Shown here piece by piece: positions 1-7,151 of a DNA stretch of 64,000 bases (position 1 is its first letter; each line of letters opens with the position of its first letter). Under the pieces are notes generated by a model. The model was given only the letters and a program-made list of their open reading frames with translations. It had not been told where the DNA came from and made no database searches. Both the position numbers and the translations under genes were made by a program. The stretch is from an uncultured Massilia sp. (GTDB lineage: Bacteria; Pseudomonadota; Gammaproteobacteria; Burkholderiales; Burkholderiaceae_D): the NCBI RefSeq assembly GCF_913773735.1, contig NZ_CAJYEB010000012.1, positions 1 through 64,000 of the forward strand, written 5' to 3'.

Positions 1-920
1 GCCGGCGTCGTCAGCCGTTTGTCGTCCAGCACCCGCTGCCAGCCCGAGTAGTCGATCAGGTAGCGGCTGGCCACGCCGCGAAAGCGCAGCAGCCAGGTCT
101 TGAAGCGGCTGTGCCAGCCGTTCACGTTCTGCAGGTGGATCCCGCCGCGTGTTTGGATGCCCGCCCGCAAGTTGACCGCTTCATGGGTGATGCCCGCCCT
201 GGCGGCAAAGGTCTTGTAGGCTTGCGCCGCATCGCTGACCAGCAGGACGTCGGGCGCCAGCACGGGCCGCAGGCAACGTTCCAGCTGCGCCGCCGTCACC
301 GGCCCGCGCCCGGTATGGAAATCGAGCGTCTGTCCGCTACGATCGCGCGCTACCAACAGGCAGTCGTGTTCACGATTGACGCCACGACGGCGCGCGACGC
401 CGCCACGCTTGCGCGCCGGACGGTCCAGCGTGCGCGATCCCTTTTGCGATTCGAGCAGGTAGGTCTCGTCCGCCTCGACGATGGTCGACAGCGTCGGCAC
501 ACGTTCGTGCATGGCCCCCGGGATGAAGCGGTGGCGCCAGCGAAAGCTGGTGGTGCGGTGCACGCCGGTGACGGCCGCGGCGTCGCGCACGGTACGCGAT
601 TCCAGCACGCACTGCAGGTACGCGAGCCATTTTTCCTTGAGACGCAGGCGTGCCAGCGGCGTGCCGGTGAGCGCGTTGTAGCTGCGCCCGCAGCGGCAGC
701 AGCGATAGCGCTGCAAGCCGCTGGCGCTGCCGCAGCGGTGGACGCGCGTGGCGTGGCAACGGGGACAGGGTGGCCGGCCGGCGGCCTGTTCGATGAGGGC
801 GATGCATTCGCCGGGATCCGCGATGGAGGCGATCCAGCTGCGCAGGCGTGCAAGATCCCGCGTGCACAGCGGTAACGCTTCGAGTGCGGCAAGCACGTCG
901 TCGAACGCCAGAGCCTGCAT
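1..920 (-). CDS. IS1595-family (ISPna2-like) transposase, C-terminus cut by window edge
   Basis: My translation of the minus strand from the ATG at 920 stays open to base 1, giving about 306 residues. A GGAGAGG ribosome-binding site precedes the ATG. Near residue 55 there is a zinc ribbon (CPRC, then CCRCG about 20 residues later). A helix-turn-helix-like stretch with the motif GVHRTTSFRWRHRF follows. Catalytic-type acidic positions appear in EADETYLLES and SDAAQAYK, and the later NVNGWHSRFKTWL motif is typical of IS1595 transposases. The enzyme would carry out cut-and-paste or copy transposition of its element. Nothing in the visible part is frameshifted, so it may be active. Confidence 0.85.
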   Translation of the reverse strand, partial: MQALAFDDVLAALEALPLCTRDLARLRSWIASIADPGECIALIEQAAGRPPCPRCHATRVHRCGSASGLQRYRCCRCGRSYNALTGTPLARLRLKEKWLAYLQCVLESRTVRDAAAVTGVHRTTSFRWRHRFIPGAMHERVPTLSTIVEADETYLLESQKGSRTLDRPARKRGGVARRRGVNREHDCLLVARDRSGQTLDFHTGRGPVTAAQLERCLRPVLAPDVLLVSDAAQAYKTFAARAGITHEAVNLRAGIQTRGGIHLQNVNGWHSRFKTWLLRFRGVASRYLIDYSGWQRVLDDKRLTTP

Positions 921-1003
921 TGCTGCCTCTCCATGAGTTACCTCGACAACGGGTAAGACAGCCGGGACCAGATCCGGTTCGCAGAATTAACGCGAACAGC
1001 GCC
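1..1003 (-). mobile_element. IS1595-family insertion sequence, one end only
   Basis: The element runs off the left edge of the window. Its visible end lies near base 1003, where the minus strand begins GGCGCTGTTCGCGTT. The same terminal sequence recurs, in inverted pairs, at the ends of the short derivative at 3494-3724, which supports this boundary. The transposase occupies 1-920 and the non-coding part is 921-1003. The end abuts the T-tract of the small RNA terminator that starts at 1004. The other end and the target duplication are outside the window. Confidence 0.75.
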
Positions 1004-1042
1004 AAAAAAAACCGCCTCTTCCTGGCGGAGAGAGGCGGAGGG
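1004..1042 (-). terminator. intrinsic terminator of small RNA copy 1
   Basis: Read on the minus strand, CCGCCTCTCTCCGCC pairs partly with GGAAGAGGCGG and is followed directly by eight T residues. The orientation fits only a leftward transcript. The insertion sequence begins immediately beyond the T run. Confidence 0.65.
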
Positions 1043-1158
1043 GAGAAGTATTCCTCGAAGGCTGGACCGCGTCCCGCACTGCCCCCACAGCGTGCGCGAC
1101 ACCGTCCAGCCCCGGGCGACGACGTCGCCTTGGAATGGAAACCACTGTAGCAGGATCT
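1004..1158 (-). ncRNA. candidate Fur-controlled small RNA, copy 1
   Basis: On the minus strand a Fur box (1174-1192) overlaps a promoter with a TACATT -10 element at 1170-1165. About 155 nt later comes an intrinsic terminator: a GCCTC...GAGGCGG hairpin ending in a run of T at 1004-1011. A 7-bp stem, GCTGGAC (1061-1067) with GTCCAGC (1104-1110), encloses a smaller GCAC/GTGC stem whose loop contains CTGCCCCCACAGC (plus-strand reading). A second copy with the same architecture lies at 8860-9016. The reading frames across the conserved block differ between the copies, so a peptide is unlikely. By analogy with RyhB, PrrF and NrrF it would be made when iron is scarce. The targets are unknown and the exact 5' end is inferred. 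Confidence 0.6.
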
Positions 1159-1173
1159 TTGGCGAATGTAAAC

Positions 1174-1192
1174 GAGAATGATTATCATTCAT
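1174..1192 (-). promoter_or_regulatory. Fur box upstream of small RNA copy 1
   Basis: GAGAATGATTATCATTCAT is a close match to the 19-bp Fur consensus, an inverted repeat of GATAAT-type hexamers. It lies just upstream of and overlaps the inferred -35/-10 region of the leftward small RNA. It is also about 115 bp upstream of the rightward TonB receptor, so Fur bound here could act on both. Confidence 0.7.
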
Positions 1193-1237
1193 CGATGATG
1201 GCGGCGCGGCGCGCCCCGGTACGCATTCCTACCTATT

Positions 1238-1256
1238 GCGAATGATTCTCATTTTC
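1238..1256 (+). promoter_or_regulatory. Fur box upstream of TonB receptor
   Basis: GCGAATGATTCTCATTTTC has the core AATGATTCTCATT, which is also found exactly in the Fur box at 52529-52547 before the flavoprotein reductase. It lies about 50 bp upstream of the receptor start codon and is well placed to repress it when iron is plentiful. Confidence 0.75.
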
Positions 1257-1305
1257 GATAGGATGCCGGGTTTGTTCATCCACATCGACCGAAGGCCCAC
1301 CGCCC

Positions 1306-3411
1306 ATGCATTCCGTTGCCGTCCTGCGCCCATCCCTGCTTGCCCTCGCGTTGTGCCAGGTCTTTGCCGCCACTGCCACCGCCCAGGAGGCCGACGAGCA
1401 GGCCATGCAGGCAGTGCGCATCACGGCGGCCAGGGCGCAGGGCTTCGTGCCGAACACCGTGGAGGCGGGCAGCTTCCGCGGCGCGGACGTCATGGACGTG
1501 CCGTCCACCGTCAACGTCGTGACCCGCGAGGTGCTCGACCTGCAGGCGGCGGGCGGGCTGTACGACGCGCTGCGCAACACGGCCGGCGTGACGCGCCAGC
1601 AGAACGGCGGCGACACCTGGGACCAGATCGTCATCCGCGGCATCGCCGTCGAGAACCGCACCAACTACCGGCTCAACGGTTCGCTGCCCATCATGAACTT
1701 TTCCCAGGTGCCGATGGAGGACAAGGAGCGCGTCGAGGTGCTCAAGGGCGCCACCGCCCTGTACTACGGCTTCACGTCGCCGGCCGGCGTGGTCAACTTC
1801 GTGACCAAGCGCGCCGGCAGCGCGCCGGTGACGACGCTGGGGCTGAGCGTGGACGACAACGGCTCGGCGGTGGCGATGGCCGACGTCGCGCGCCGCTTCG
1901 GCGCGCGCCGCGAGTTCGGCGTCCGGGTCAATGCGGCCGGCGGCACGCTGGGTTCGTTCATCGACCGGGTCGGCAACGGCAACCGCGGCTTCGCCTCTGC
2001 GGCGCTGGACTGGCGCCTCGGCCCGCGCCTGCGCCTGCGCGCCGACCTCGAATACGACCGGCGCCGCGTGACCGAGGAAGCCGGCATCGCGCTGCCGCCC
2101 GCCGTCGCCGGCACGATCGCGTTGCCGCGCGCGGTCGATCCGCGCCGCCTGGTGGGGCCCGACTGGGCCATCTTCGCGGCCCAGACGAGGAACGCCCAGG
2201 TGCGCGCCGACGTCGCCCTGGCCGACACCTGGGCATTGACGGTCGAGGCCGGGCACGCCGAGACCGCGCGCGACCGCCGCCTCCCGATCTTCCGCTTCGA
2301 CAGCGCGGCCAGCGTGGCGACGGGGGCCGGCCGCATCGCCGGCAACCTCCAGCACAGTGTCGTCGACTCGAACATGGTGCGCGCCGAGCTGTCCGGCACG
2401 TTCGCGACCGGGGCGCTGGCGCACGACGTCACCATCGGCGCGACCGGCACCGACAAGGGCCAGGATCCGATCTACCAGTCCAACTACACGATCCCGGCGC
2501 AGAACCTGTACGACCCGGTGCCGATCGCCAGGGTCACCTTCGGCGCCGTCCCGACGACGCCGACCACCGCCGCGCTGGACAGCCGCGACAAGGGCCTGTA
2601 CGTGCTCGACCGCATCGGCTGGGGCCGGTGGCAACTGATCGGTGGCGCGCGCCGCGTGCAGTACCGCAGCGACCAGGGCGATAACCACTACGATGCCGGC
2701 AAGACGGCGCCGATGGCGGCACTGGTCTGGCGCCCGCGCGCCGACGTGTCGCTGTACGCCTCGTCGGCGCAGGGCCTGGAGGAGGGCGAGACGGCGCCGA
2801 CGGGCAGCGCCAACCAGGGCACCCGGATGGCGCCGGGCGTCAGCCGCCAGAAGGAACTGGGTGCCCGCTGGCGCATGCCGGATGGCCTGCTGCTGCAGGC
2901 GGCGCTGTTCGACATCGCGCGCCCCGGCTATTACACCAACGCCGCCAACGTGTTCACCGCCGACGGCCAGCAGCGCTACCGCGGCCTGGAGCTGGCGGCC
3001 CAGGGCCGGCTGGCGCGGCAATGGTCGTGGCAGGGATCGGCGCAGGTCATCGACCCGTCGTTCCGCCGCATCGGGCCGCAGTACGACGGCAAGCTGCCGG
3101 AAAACGCGTCGCGCCGCACCGCCAGCACCTTCCTGTCCTACGACGTCGACGCGCTGGCCGGGCTGTCGGTGAACGCCGGCGCCTATTTCACGGGCCGCCG
3201 TCCGGTGAACGACCTGAACCAGGCCTTCCTGGGCGGGAACACGCTGTTCAGCGCCGGCGCCCGCTACGTCGGCGACGTACTGGGCAAGCGCACGACGTGG
3301 CAGCTGAACGTCGACAACGCGGGCGACAAGCGCTACTGGGCCGGCGCCGGCACGCGGCTGGCGGCCGGGCTGCCGCGCGTCGTCAAGCTGACGATGAAGG
3401 TGGACCTGTAA
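1306..3411 (+). CDS. TonB-dependent siderophore receptor
   Basis: The 701-residue outer-membrane receptor has an N-terminal signal peptide (cleavage near ATATAQEA), a plug domain (about residues 50-165, with RNTAGVTRQQNGG and RVEVLKGATALYYG) and a C-terminal beta-barrel. The VEVLKGATALYYG segment is the hallmark of siderophore receptors of the ferrichrome/ferrioxamine-like class. It would import ferric siderophores using TonB energy. A Fur box lies 50 bp upstream. No N-terminal signalling domain is present, so regulation is probably by Fur alone. The last residue is Leu rather than the usual aromatic residue, a minor oddity. The substrate cannot be told from sequence. Confidence 0.9.
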   Translation: MHSVAVLRPSLLALALCQVFAATATAQEADEQAMQAVRITAARAQGFVPNTVEAGSFRGADVMDVPSTVNVVTREVLDLQAAGGLYDALRNTAGVTRQQNGGDTWDQIVIRGIAVENRTNYRLNGSLPIMNFSQVPMEDKERVEVLKGATALYYGFTSPAGVVNFVTKRAGSAPVTTLGLSVDDNGSAVAMADVARRFGARREFGVRVNAAGGTLGSFIDRVGNGNRGFASAALDWRLGPRLRLRADLEYDRRRVTEEAGIALPPAVAGTIALPRAVDPRRLVGPDWAIFAAQTRNAQVRADVALADTWALTVEAGHAETARDRRLPIFRFDSAASVATGAGRIAGNLQHSVVDSNMVRAELSGTFATGALAHDVTIGATGTDKGQDPIYQSNYTIPAQNLYDPVPIARVTFGAVPTTPTTAALDSRDKGLYVLDRIGWGRWQLIGGARRVQYRSDQGDNHYDAGKTAPMAALVWRPRADVSLYASSAQGLEEGETAPTGSANQGTRMAPGVSRQKELGARWRMPDGLLLQAALFDIARPGYYTNAANVFTADGQQRYRGLELAAQGRLARQWSWQGSAQVIDPSFRRIGPQYDGKLPENASRRTASTFLSYDVDALAGLSVNAGAYFTGRRPVNDLNQAFLGGNTLFSAGARYVGDVLGKRTTWQLNVDNAGDKRYWAGAGTRLAAGLPRVVKLTMKVDL

Positions 3412-3448
3412 GGGCGGGGCTGTCCGGCTGGATGGGACGGAGCGCGAT

Positions 3449-3473
3449 GCCGTCGTTCCGGCATGACGACGGC
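3449..3473. other. inverted repeat after TonB receptor gene
   Basis: GCCGTCGT and ACGACGGC form a perfect 8-bp stem with a 9-nt loop, 38 bp after the receptor stop codon. No T-tract follows on either strand, so it is at best a weak or factor-dependent terminator or an mRNA-stabilising hairpin. Confidence 0.35.
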
Positions 3474-3493
3474 CGGGCTGCGGCGCCACGGTT

Positions 3494-3724
3494 GGGCTGT
3501 TCGCGTTGGGGAATCAGGACGCGGTCCGGCCGCTTGCCGTACTGGACCGCTGCCCGCCGCAGCAGTGCCGGCGTCGCCAACCGCCTGTCGTCGACCGCCT
3601 GGTGTCGACCGCCTGTCGTCCGCCTCGACGCTGGCCGGCATCGTTGCCTGCCCATGCGTTGCCTCGGCAACGGGCAAGACCGCCAGGACCGGCGCCGGTT
3701 CGCCCAATGAACGCGAACAGCGCC
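3494..3724 (-). mobile_element. MITE-like internally deleted derivative of the IS1595 element
   Basis: The segment is about 231 bp. Its right 80 bp (about 3645-3724) match the non-coding end of the IS at 921-1003 almost throughout: both have ACGGG(T/C)AAGAC, CCGGTTCG and AACGCGAACAGCGCC. Its left part matches the transposase 3' region seen at bases 1-35 (GCCGGCGTCG then CCGTTTGTCGTC-like sequence). The ends carry an inverted GGGCTGTTCGCGTT / AACGCGAACAGC pair. The transposase body is missing, so movement would need the full element in trans. A short GTCGACCGCCTG duplication lies inside. I could not define a clean target duplication. Confidence 0.65.
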
Positions 3725-3824
3725 ATGCGGGTCGCGCCGGAGAGATCCTGGCGCTGGATCAAATTGCATCATGGCAACAGGCCTATCCTGAGCCGGTCAC
3801 TACCGACCGATCAGGAGGCTTGAA

Positions 3825-4925
3825 ATGCTGCACGAGAAACTTGTCCCGTCCCCGGCACGCGCACTGGCGCTGGCCGCCGCCATCGCGTTGCCGGCCGCCA
3901 CGCAGGCCGCGCCGGGCTATCCCTACCGGGTCACGGAACTGCTGCCGTTCGCGCCCGGGCAGGGGTCGGGCGTGGCGTCGCTGATCAATAACCGCGGGCT
4001 GGTCTGCGGCAGCATGGCAGGGCCCGTCCAGAGCTTCTGCTGGTATCGCGGCACGCTGACACCGTTGCTGCCGCTGCCCGGCGACGAGACCGCCGTGGCG
4101 CTCGGCCTGAATGACCTGAACCAGGTGGTGGGGCGCTCCTACGGCCTCGACAAGCCCGACCACGCGGTCATCTTCGTCGGCGGGCAGGCGCGCCCGCTGG
4201 CCGTGGCGAGCCACCCGAATTCGGCGGCGGCGGACATCAACAACCTGGGCCAGGTCGTCGGCGCCCTGTCCGACGTCCCCGGCGACTGGTACGCGTTCGC
4301 GTCCAGCCACGGCACGGTGCGCCAGCTGGGCGAACTGGGCGGACCGCGCCACCTCGGCGGCGCCAGCGCCATCAACGACCTGGGCCAGATCGTCGGCGCC
4401 GTGTCCGCGCCGAACACGTCGCCCCTCGCCGCCGACACCGTTGCCTTCCTGTACCAGCACGGCGTGATGCGCGCGCTGCCGACGCCCGCCGGCTACCGCA
4501 GTTCCGCCGCGCGCATCAACCTGCTCGGCCAGGCCGTCGGCGTGATCCAGCAGATCGGCGGCGGCGACGTGTCGACGTGGCGCGCCGTGCTGTGGCAGAA
4601 CGGCGCGAGGCGTACGCTGGTCGACGTGCCGTCCGAGGCGCGCGGCCTGAACAACCTGGGCCAGGTGGTCGGCGCCACCTACGAGCAGGAAGGCGGCTTC
4701 CTGTACACGCCGGGGCAGGGCGCGCGCAACCTCAATACGCTGATCGACCCGGCGTCGGGCTACCGCATCGTCTACCCGCAGGACATCAACGACCTGTCCC
4801 AGATCGTCGGCTATGCCTGCAAGGCGGCCCTGTGCGGGCCGGTCCTGCTCAGTCCCTGGTACCTGCCGGTGGCCACCGGCGGCGCGGCGGGCGATGCCGG
4901 CGTTATGCGCGAGGGCGAGCGCTAG
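3825..4925 (+). CDS. secreted HAF-repeat protein
   Basis: The 366-residue protein has a signal peptide (hydrophobic core AALAAAIALPAATQAAPG). It then has at least six repeats with the core (I/L)N(D/N)LxQ(V/I)VG at roughly 45-residue spacing, for example LNDLNQVVG, INNLGQVVG, INDLGQIVG and INDLSQIVG. This is the HAF repeat, thought to fold as a beta-propeller-like exported protein. Function is unknown in the family. A strong AGGAGG ribosome-binding site lies 6 bp before the ATG. It is convergent with the TRIC channel gene. The upstream region is the MITE, so its promoter may partly come from that element. Confidence 0.75.
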   Translation: MLHEKLVPSPARALALAAAIALPAATQAAPGYPYRVTELLPFAPGQGSGVASLINNRGLVCGSMAGPVQSFCWYRGTLTPLLPLPGDETAVALGLNDLNQVVGRSYGLDKPDHAVIFVGGQARPLAVASHPNSAAADINNLGQVVGALSDVPGDWYAFASSHGTVRQLGELGGPRHLGGASAINDLGQIVGAVSAPNTSPLAADTVAFLYQHGVMRALPTPAGYRSSAARINLLGQAVGVIQQIGGGDVSTWRAVLWQNGARRTLVDVPSEARGLNNLGQVVGATYEQEGGFLYTPGQGARNLNTLIDPASGYRIVYPQDINDLSQIVGYACKAALCGPVLLSPWYLPVATGGAAGDAGVMREGER

Positions 4926-4978
4926 GAAACGGCCGCCACGGGATCGCTGGCGACGGCGCCGCGGCCGCGGGGGACGCC

Positions 4979-5674
4979 TCAGTCGCGCCCGCGCCGCTCC
5001 GCCGCTTCCACGTCCGCGGCCGCCTGGGCCGAGGCGCGCGCGACCGGCAGGTGCCAGTCCCAGCGCACCGCCGCCATGCGCAGCCCGAAGCACAGGATGG
5101 CGCCGGCGACGGCGCAGGCGGTGCTGGGCAAGTGCAGCGCATCGCCCGCCACCACGACGGACGCGCCGGCCAGGGCGGCCACCGCGTACACGTCCGCGCG
5201 CAGCACGGCCGGGATCTCGGACAGCAGCACGTCGCGCGCGACGCCGCCGCCGATGCCCGTCAGCATGCCCAGCAGCGCCGCCATCACCGGTTCCAGCCCG
5301 AACACCAGCGCCTTCTGGGCGCCGGCCACGCAGAACAGCGCCAGGCCCGCCGCATCGAACAGCAGCACCGGGCTGCGCAGACGCTTGATCAGTGGATAGC
5401 GGAAGAACATCAGGGCGCCGGCCAGCAGCGAGACGGCCAGGTAGCGCCAGTCGCGGATGGCGGCCGGCGGCGTCGCCCCGATCAGCAGGTCGCGCACGAT
5501 CCCGCCCGAGTTGGCGGCGACGAAGGACAACACCAGGATGCCGAACAGGTCGAGGCGGCGGCGCACGCCGGCGACCGCGCCGCTGAGCGCGAACACGAAG
5601 GTGCCGAGCAGGTCGAGCGTCAGCACGAGGGTCTTGAGGGCGGCCTGGACGTCGAGGGCGGGAACGGCGAACAT
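4979..5674 (-). CDS. TRIC-type trimeric cation channel family protein
   Basis: The 231-residue integral membrane protein has about seven hydrophobic segments in two similar halves. It carries the conserved glycine-rich, arginine-containing motifs SGGIVRDLLIG (about residue 56) and GIGGGVARDVLL (about residue 140). These two motifs define the UPF0126/YicG/TRIC family, whose bacterial members form homotrimeric potassium-permeable channels in the inner membrane. The length is usual for the family apart from a C-terminal charged tail of about 25 residues. It appears to be a single-gene unit between convergent and divergent neighbours. Confidence 0.85.
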   Translation of the reverse strand: MFAVPALDVQAALKTLVLTLDLLGTFVFALSGAVAGVRRRLDLFGILVLSFVAANSGGIVRDLLIGATPPAAIRDWRYLAVSLLAGALMFFRYPLIKRLRSPVLLFDAAGLALFCVAGAQKALVFGLEPVMAALLGMLTGIGGGVARDVLLSEIPAVLRADVYAVAALAGASVVVAGDALHLPSTACAVAGAILCFGLRMAAVRWDWHLPVARASAQAAADVEAAERRGRD

Positions 5675-5739
5675 CGGTGCGAAGCGTCATGGGATGGAAT
5701 GGGCCGCGCAGTGTACCGCAAACGCGGCGCCGGGGCTGC

Positions 5740-5745
5740 TAGAAT
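5740..5745 (+). promoter_or_regulatory. candidate -10 element before TerD-vWA gene
   Basis: TAGAAT, in the context GCTGCTAGAATGCCC, lies 35 bp before the start codon. It resembles the sigma-70 -10 hexamers seen in related GC-rich betaproteobacteria. A good -35 is not visible. Confidence 0.35.
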
Positions 5746-5779
5746 GCCCCGCACTGGCCATGACACGAGGAGACCCTGC

Positions 5780-7111
5780 ATGAAGCGACTCGCGAGAGGG
5801 GAGCGCCTGGCGCTCGCGGCGGCGGTGCCGGATGGCCTGCTGCGCATCGACGTGGCGGCGGACGGCCTGCCGGTGGATGTCGCCTGCTTCGGGCTGGACG
5901 AACACGGCAGGCTCGTCGACGATGCCTACATGACCTTCTTCAACCAGGGCGCCACGCCGTGCGGCGGCGTGCGCCTGGAGGGCGACGGCACGTTCGCGTT
6001 CGCGCTGGACCGCCTGCCGGCGCGGGTGGCGCGCGTCGTCGTCACGGCCAGCGTCGACGCACACCGCGGCGGCACGATGGCGCAGCTGCGCGCCGGCGCC
6101 CTGCGACTGCGCGGACGGGACGGCGAGTTCGCCCGCTTCGACGTCACCGGCGCCGATTTCGCGCGCGAGCAGGCGGTGATGCTGGGCGAGGTCTACCGCA
6201 AGGACGGGCAGTGGCGCTTCATGGCCGTGGGCCAGGGGTTCGATGGCGGGCTGCCGGCGCTGGTGCGGCACTTCGGCGCCGAGGTGGCGTCCGCCGCGAC
6301 GTCCGCATCCGCGTCTGCATCCGCTGCCCCCGCGGCGGCGCCCGCCGTCAACCTGGAAAAGCGCGTCGCGCGCGAGGCGCCGGCGCTGGTCAGCCTGGTG
6401 AAGTCGGCCGGCGTGTCGCTGGCCAAGGTGGGCCTGGACGGACACCGGGCCAGGGTCTGCCTGGTGCTGGACATTTCCGGCTCGATGCGCGCCCTGTACC
6501 GCGACGGGCTGGTGCAGCGCTTCGCCGAGCGCATCCTGGCGCTGGGCTGCCGTTTCGACGACGACGGCGAGATCGACGTGTTCCTGTTCGGGCGCGACGT
6601 CCACCGCGACGAGCCGATGGGACTGGGCAACTGGTCGGGCTACGTCGGCCAGGTGATCGACCGCCACCCGCTCGAGGGCGACACCCGCTACGGCGCGGCG
6701 ATGCAGGCGGTGCGCCGCCACTACTTCCCCGACGCCGGCGGCGGCGAGCGCCGGCAGCCCCTGGCGGCCGCGCTGCCGGTCTACGTGATGTTCGTGACCG
6801 ACGGCGGCACCTCGGACAAGCCGCTGACCGAGCGCCAGCTGCGTTGGTCCAGCCGCGAGCCGGTGTTCTGGCAGTTCATGGGCATCGGCAAGGGCAAGAA
6901 GTCGAAGAGCCGGCTGCTGGCGAACTTCGCCGACTCGGACTTCCCCTTCCTCGAAAAGCTCGACGAGCTCGATGGCCGCCTGGTCGACAATGCCGGCTTC
7001 TTTTCCGTGAGCAGCCCGGACGAGCACGGAGACGACGCGCTGTACGACCTGCTGATGGAAGAGTACCCGGGCTGGCTGCGCGAAGCGCGCCGGCACGGCT
7101 TGCTGCACTGA
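5780..7111 (+). CDS. TerD domain fused to von Willebrand factor A domain (TerF-like)
   Basis: The 443-residue protein has an N-terminal TerD domain (residues 1-170, with CFGLDEHGRLVDDAYMTFFN and GEVYRKDGQWRFMAVGQGF), a flexible Ala/Ser linker, and a vWA domain whose MIDAS motif DISGSM is at 231-236. TerD domains bind calcium, and vWA domains bind metal and act as docking platforms. Together they are typical of Ter stress systems that respond to tellurite, phage and other envelope or DNA stress. The ATG at 5780 follows an AGGAGA site, and the reading frame upstream is only GC-rich open sequence. It resembles the TerD-containing protein at 10898, from which it is separated by three unrelated leftward elements. 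Confidence 0.85.
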   Translation: MKRLARGERLALAAAVPDGLLRIDVAADGLPVDVACFGLDEHGRLVDDAYMTFFNQGATPCGGVRLEGDGTFAFALDRLPARVARVVVTASVDAHRGGTMAQLRAGALRLRGRDGEFARFDVTGADFAREQAVMLGEVYRKDGQWRFMAVGQGFDGGLPALVRHFGAEVASAATSASASASAAPAAAPAVNLEKRVAREAPALVSLVKSAGVSLAKVGLDGHRARVCLVLDISGSMRALYRDGLVQRFAERILALGCRFDDDGEIDVFLFGRDVHRDEPMGLGNWSGYVGQVIDRHPLEGDTRYGAAMQAVRRHYFPDAGGGERRQPLAAALPVYVMFVTDGGTSDKPLTERQLRWSSREPVFWQFMGIGKGKKSKSRLLANFADSDFPFLEKLDELDGRLVDNAGFFSVSSPDEHGDDALYDLLMEEYPGWLREARRHGLLH

Positions 7112-7151
7112 GGCGTGCCGGGGCGGCGCTCGCGGCCCCGACGGTCCCGCT

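Noticed and set aside
938-1192. 84-residue frame covering small RNA copy 1
   Set aside because: The 23-nt block conserved with copy 2 is read in a different frame there, so selection is not on this peptide.
4577-5779. N-terminal extension of the TerD-vWA protein
   Set aside because: It runs antisense to the TRIC gene and lacks family similarity. The ATG at 5780 with AGGAGA fits the TerD N-terminus.
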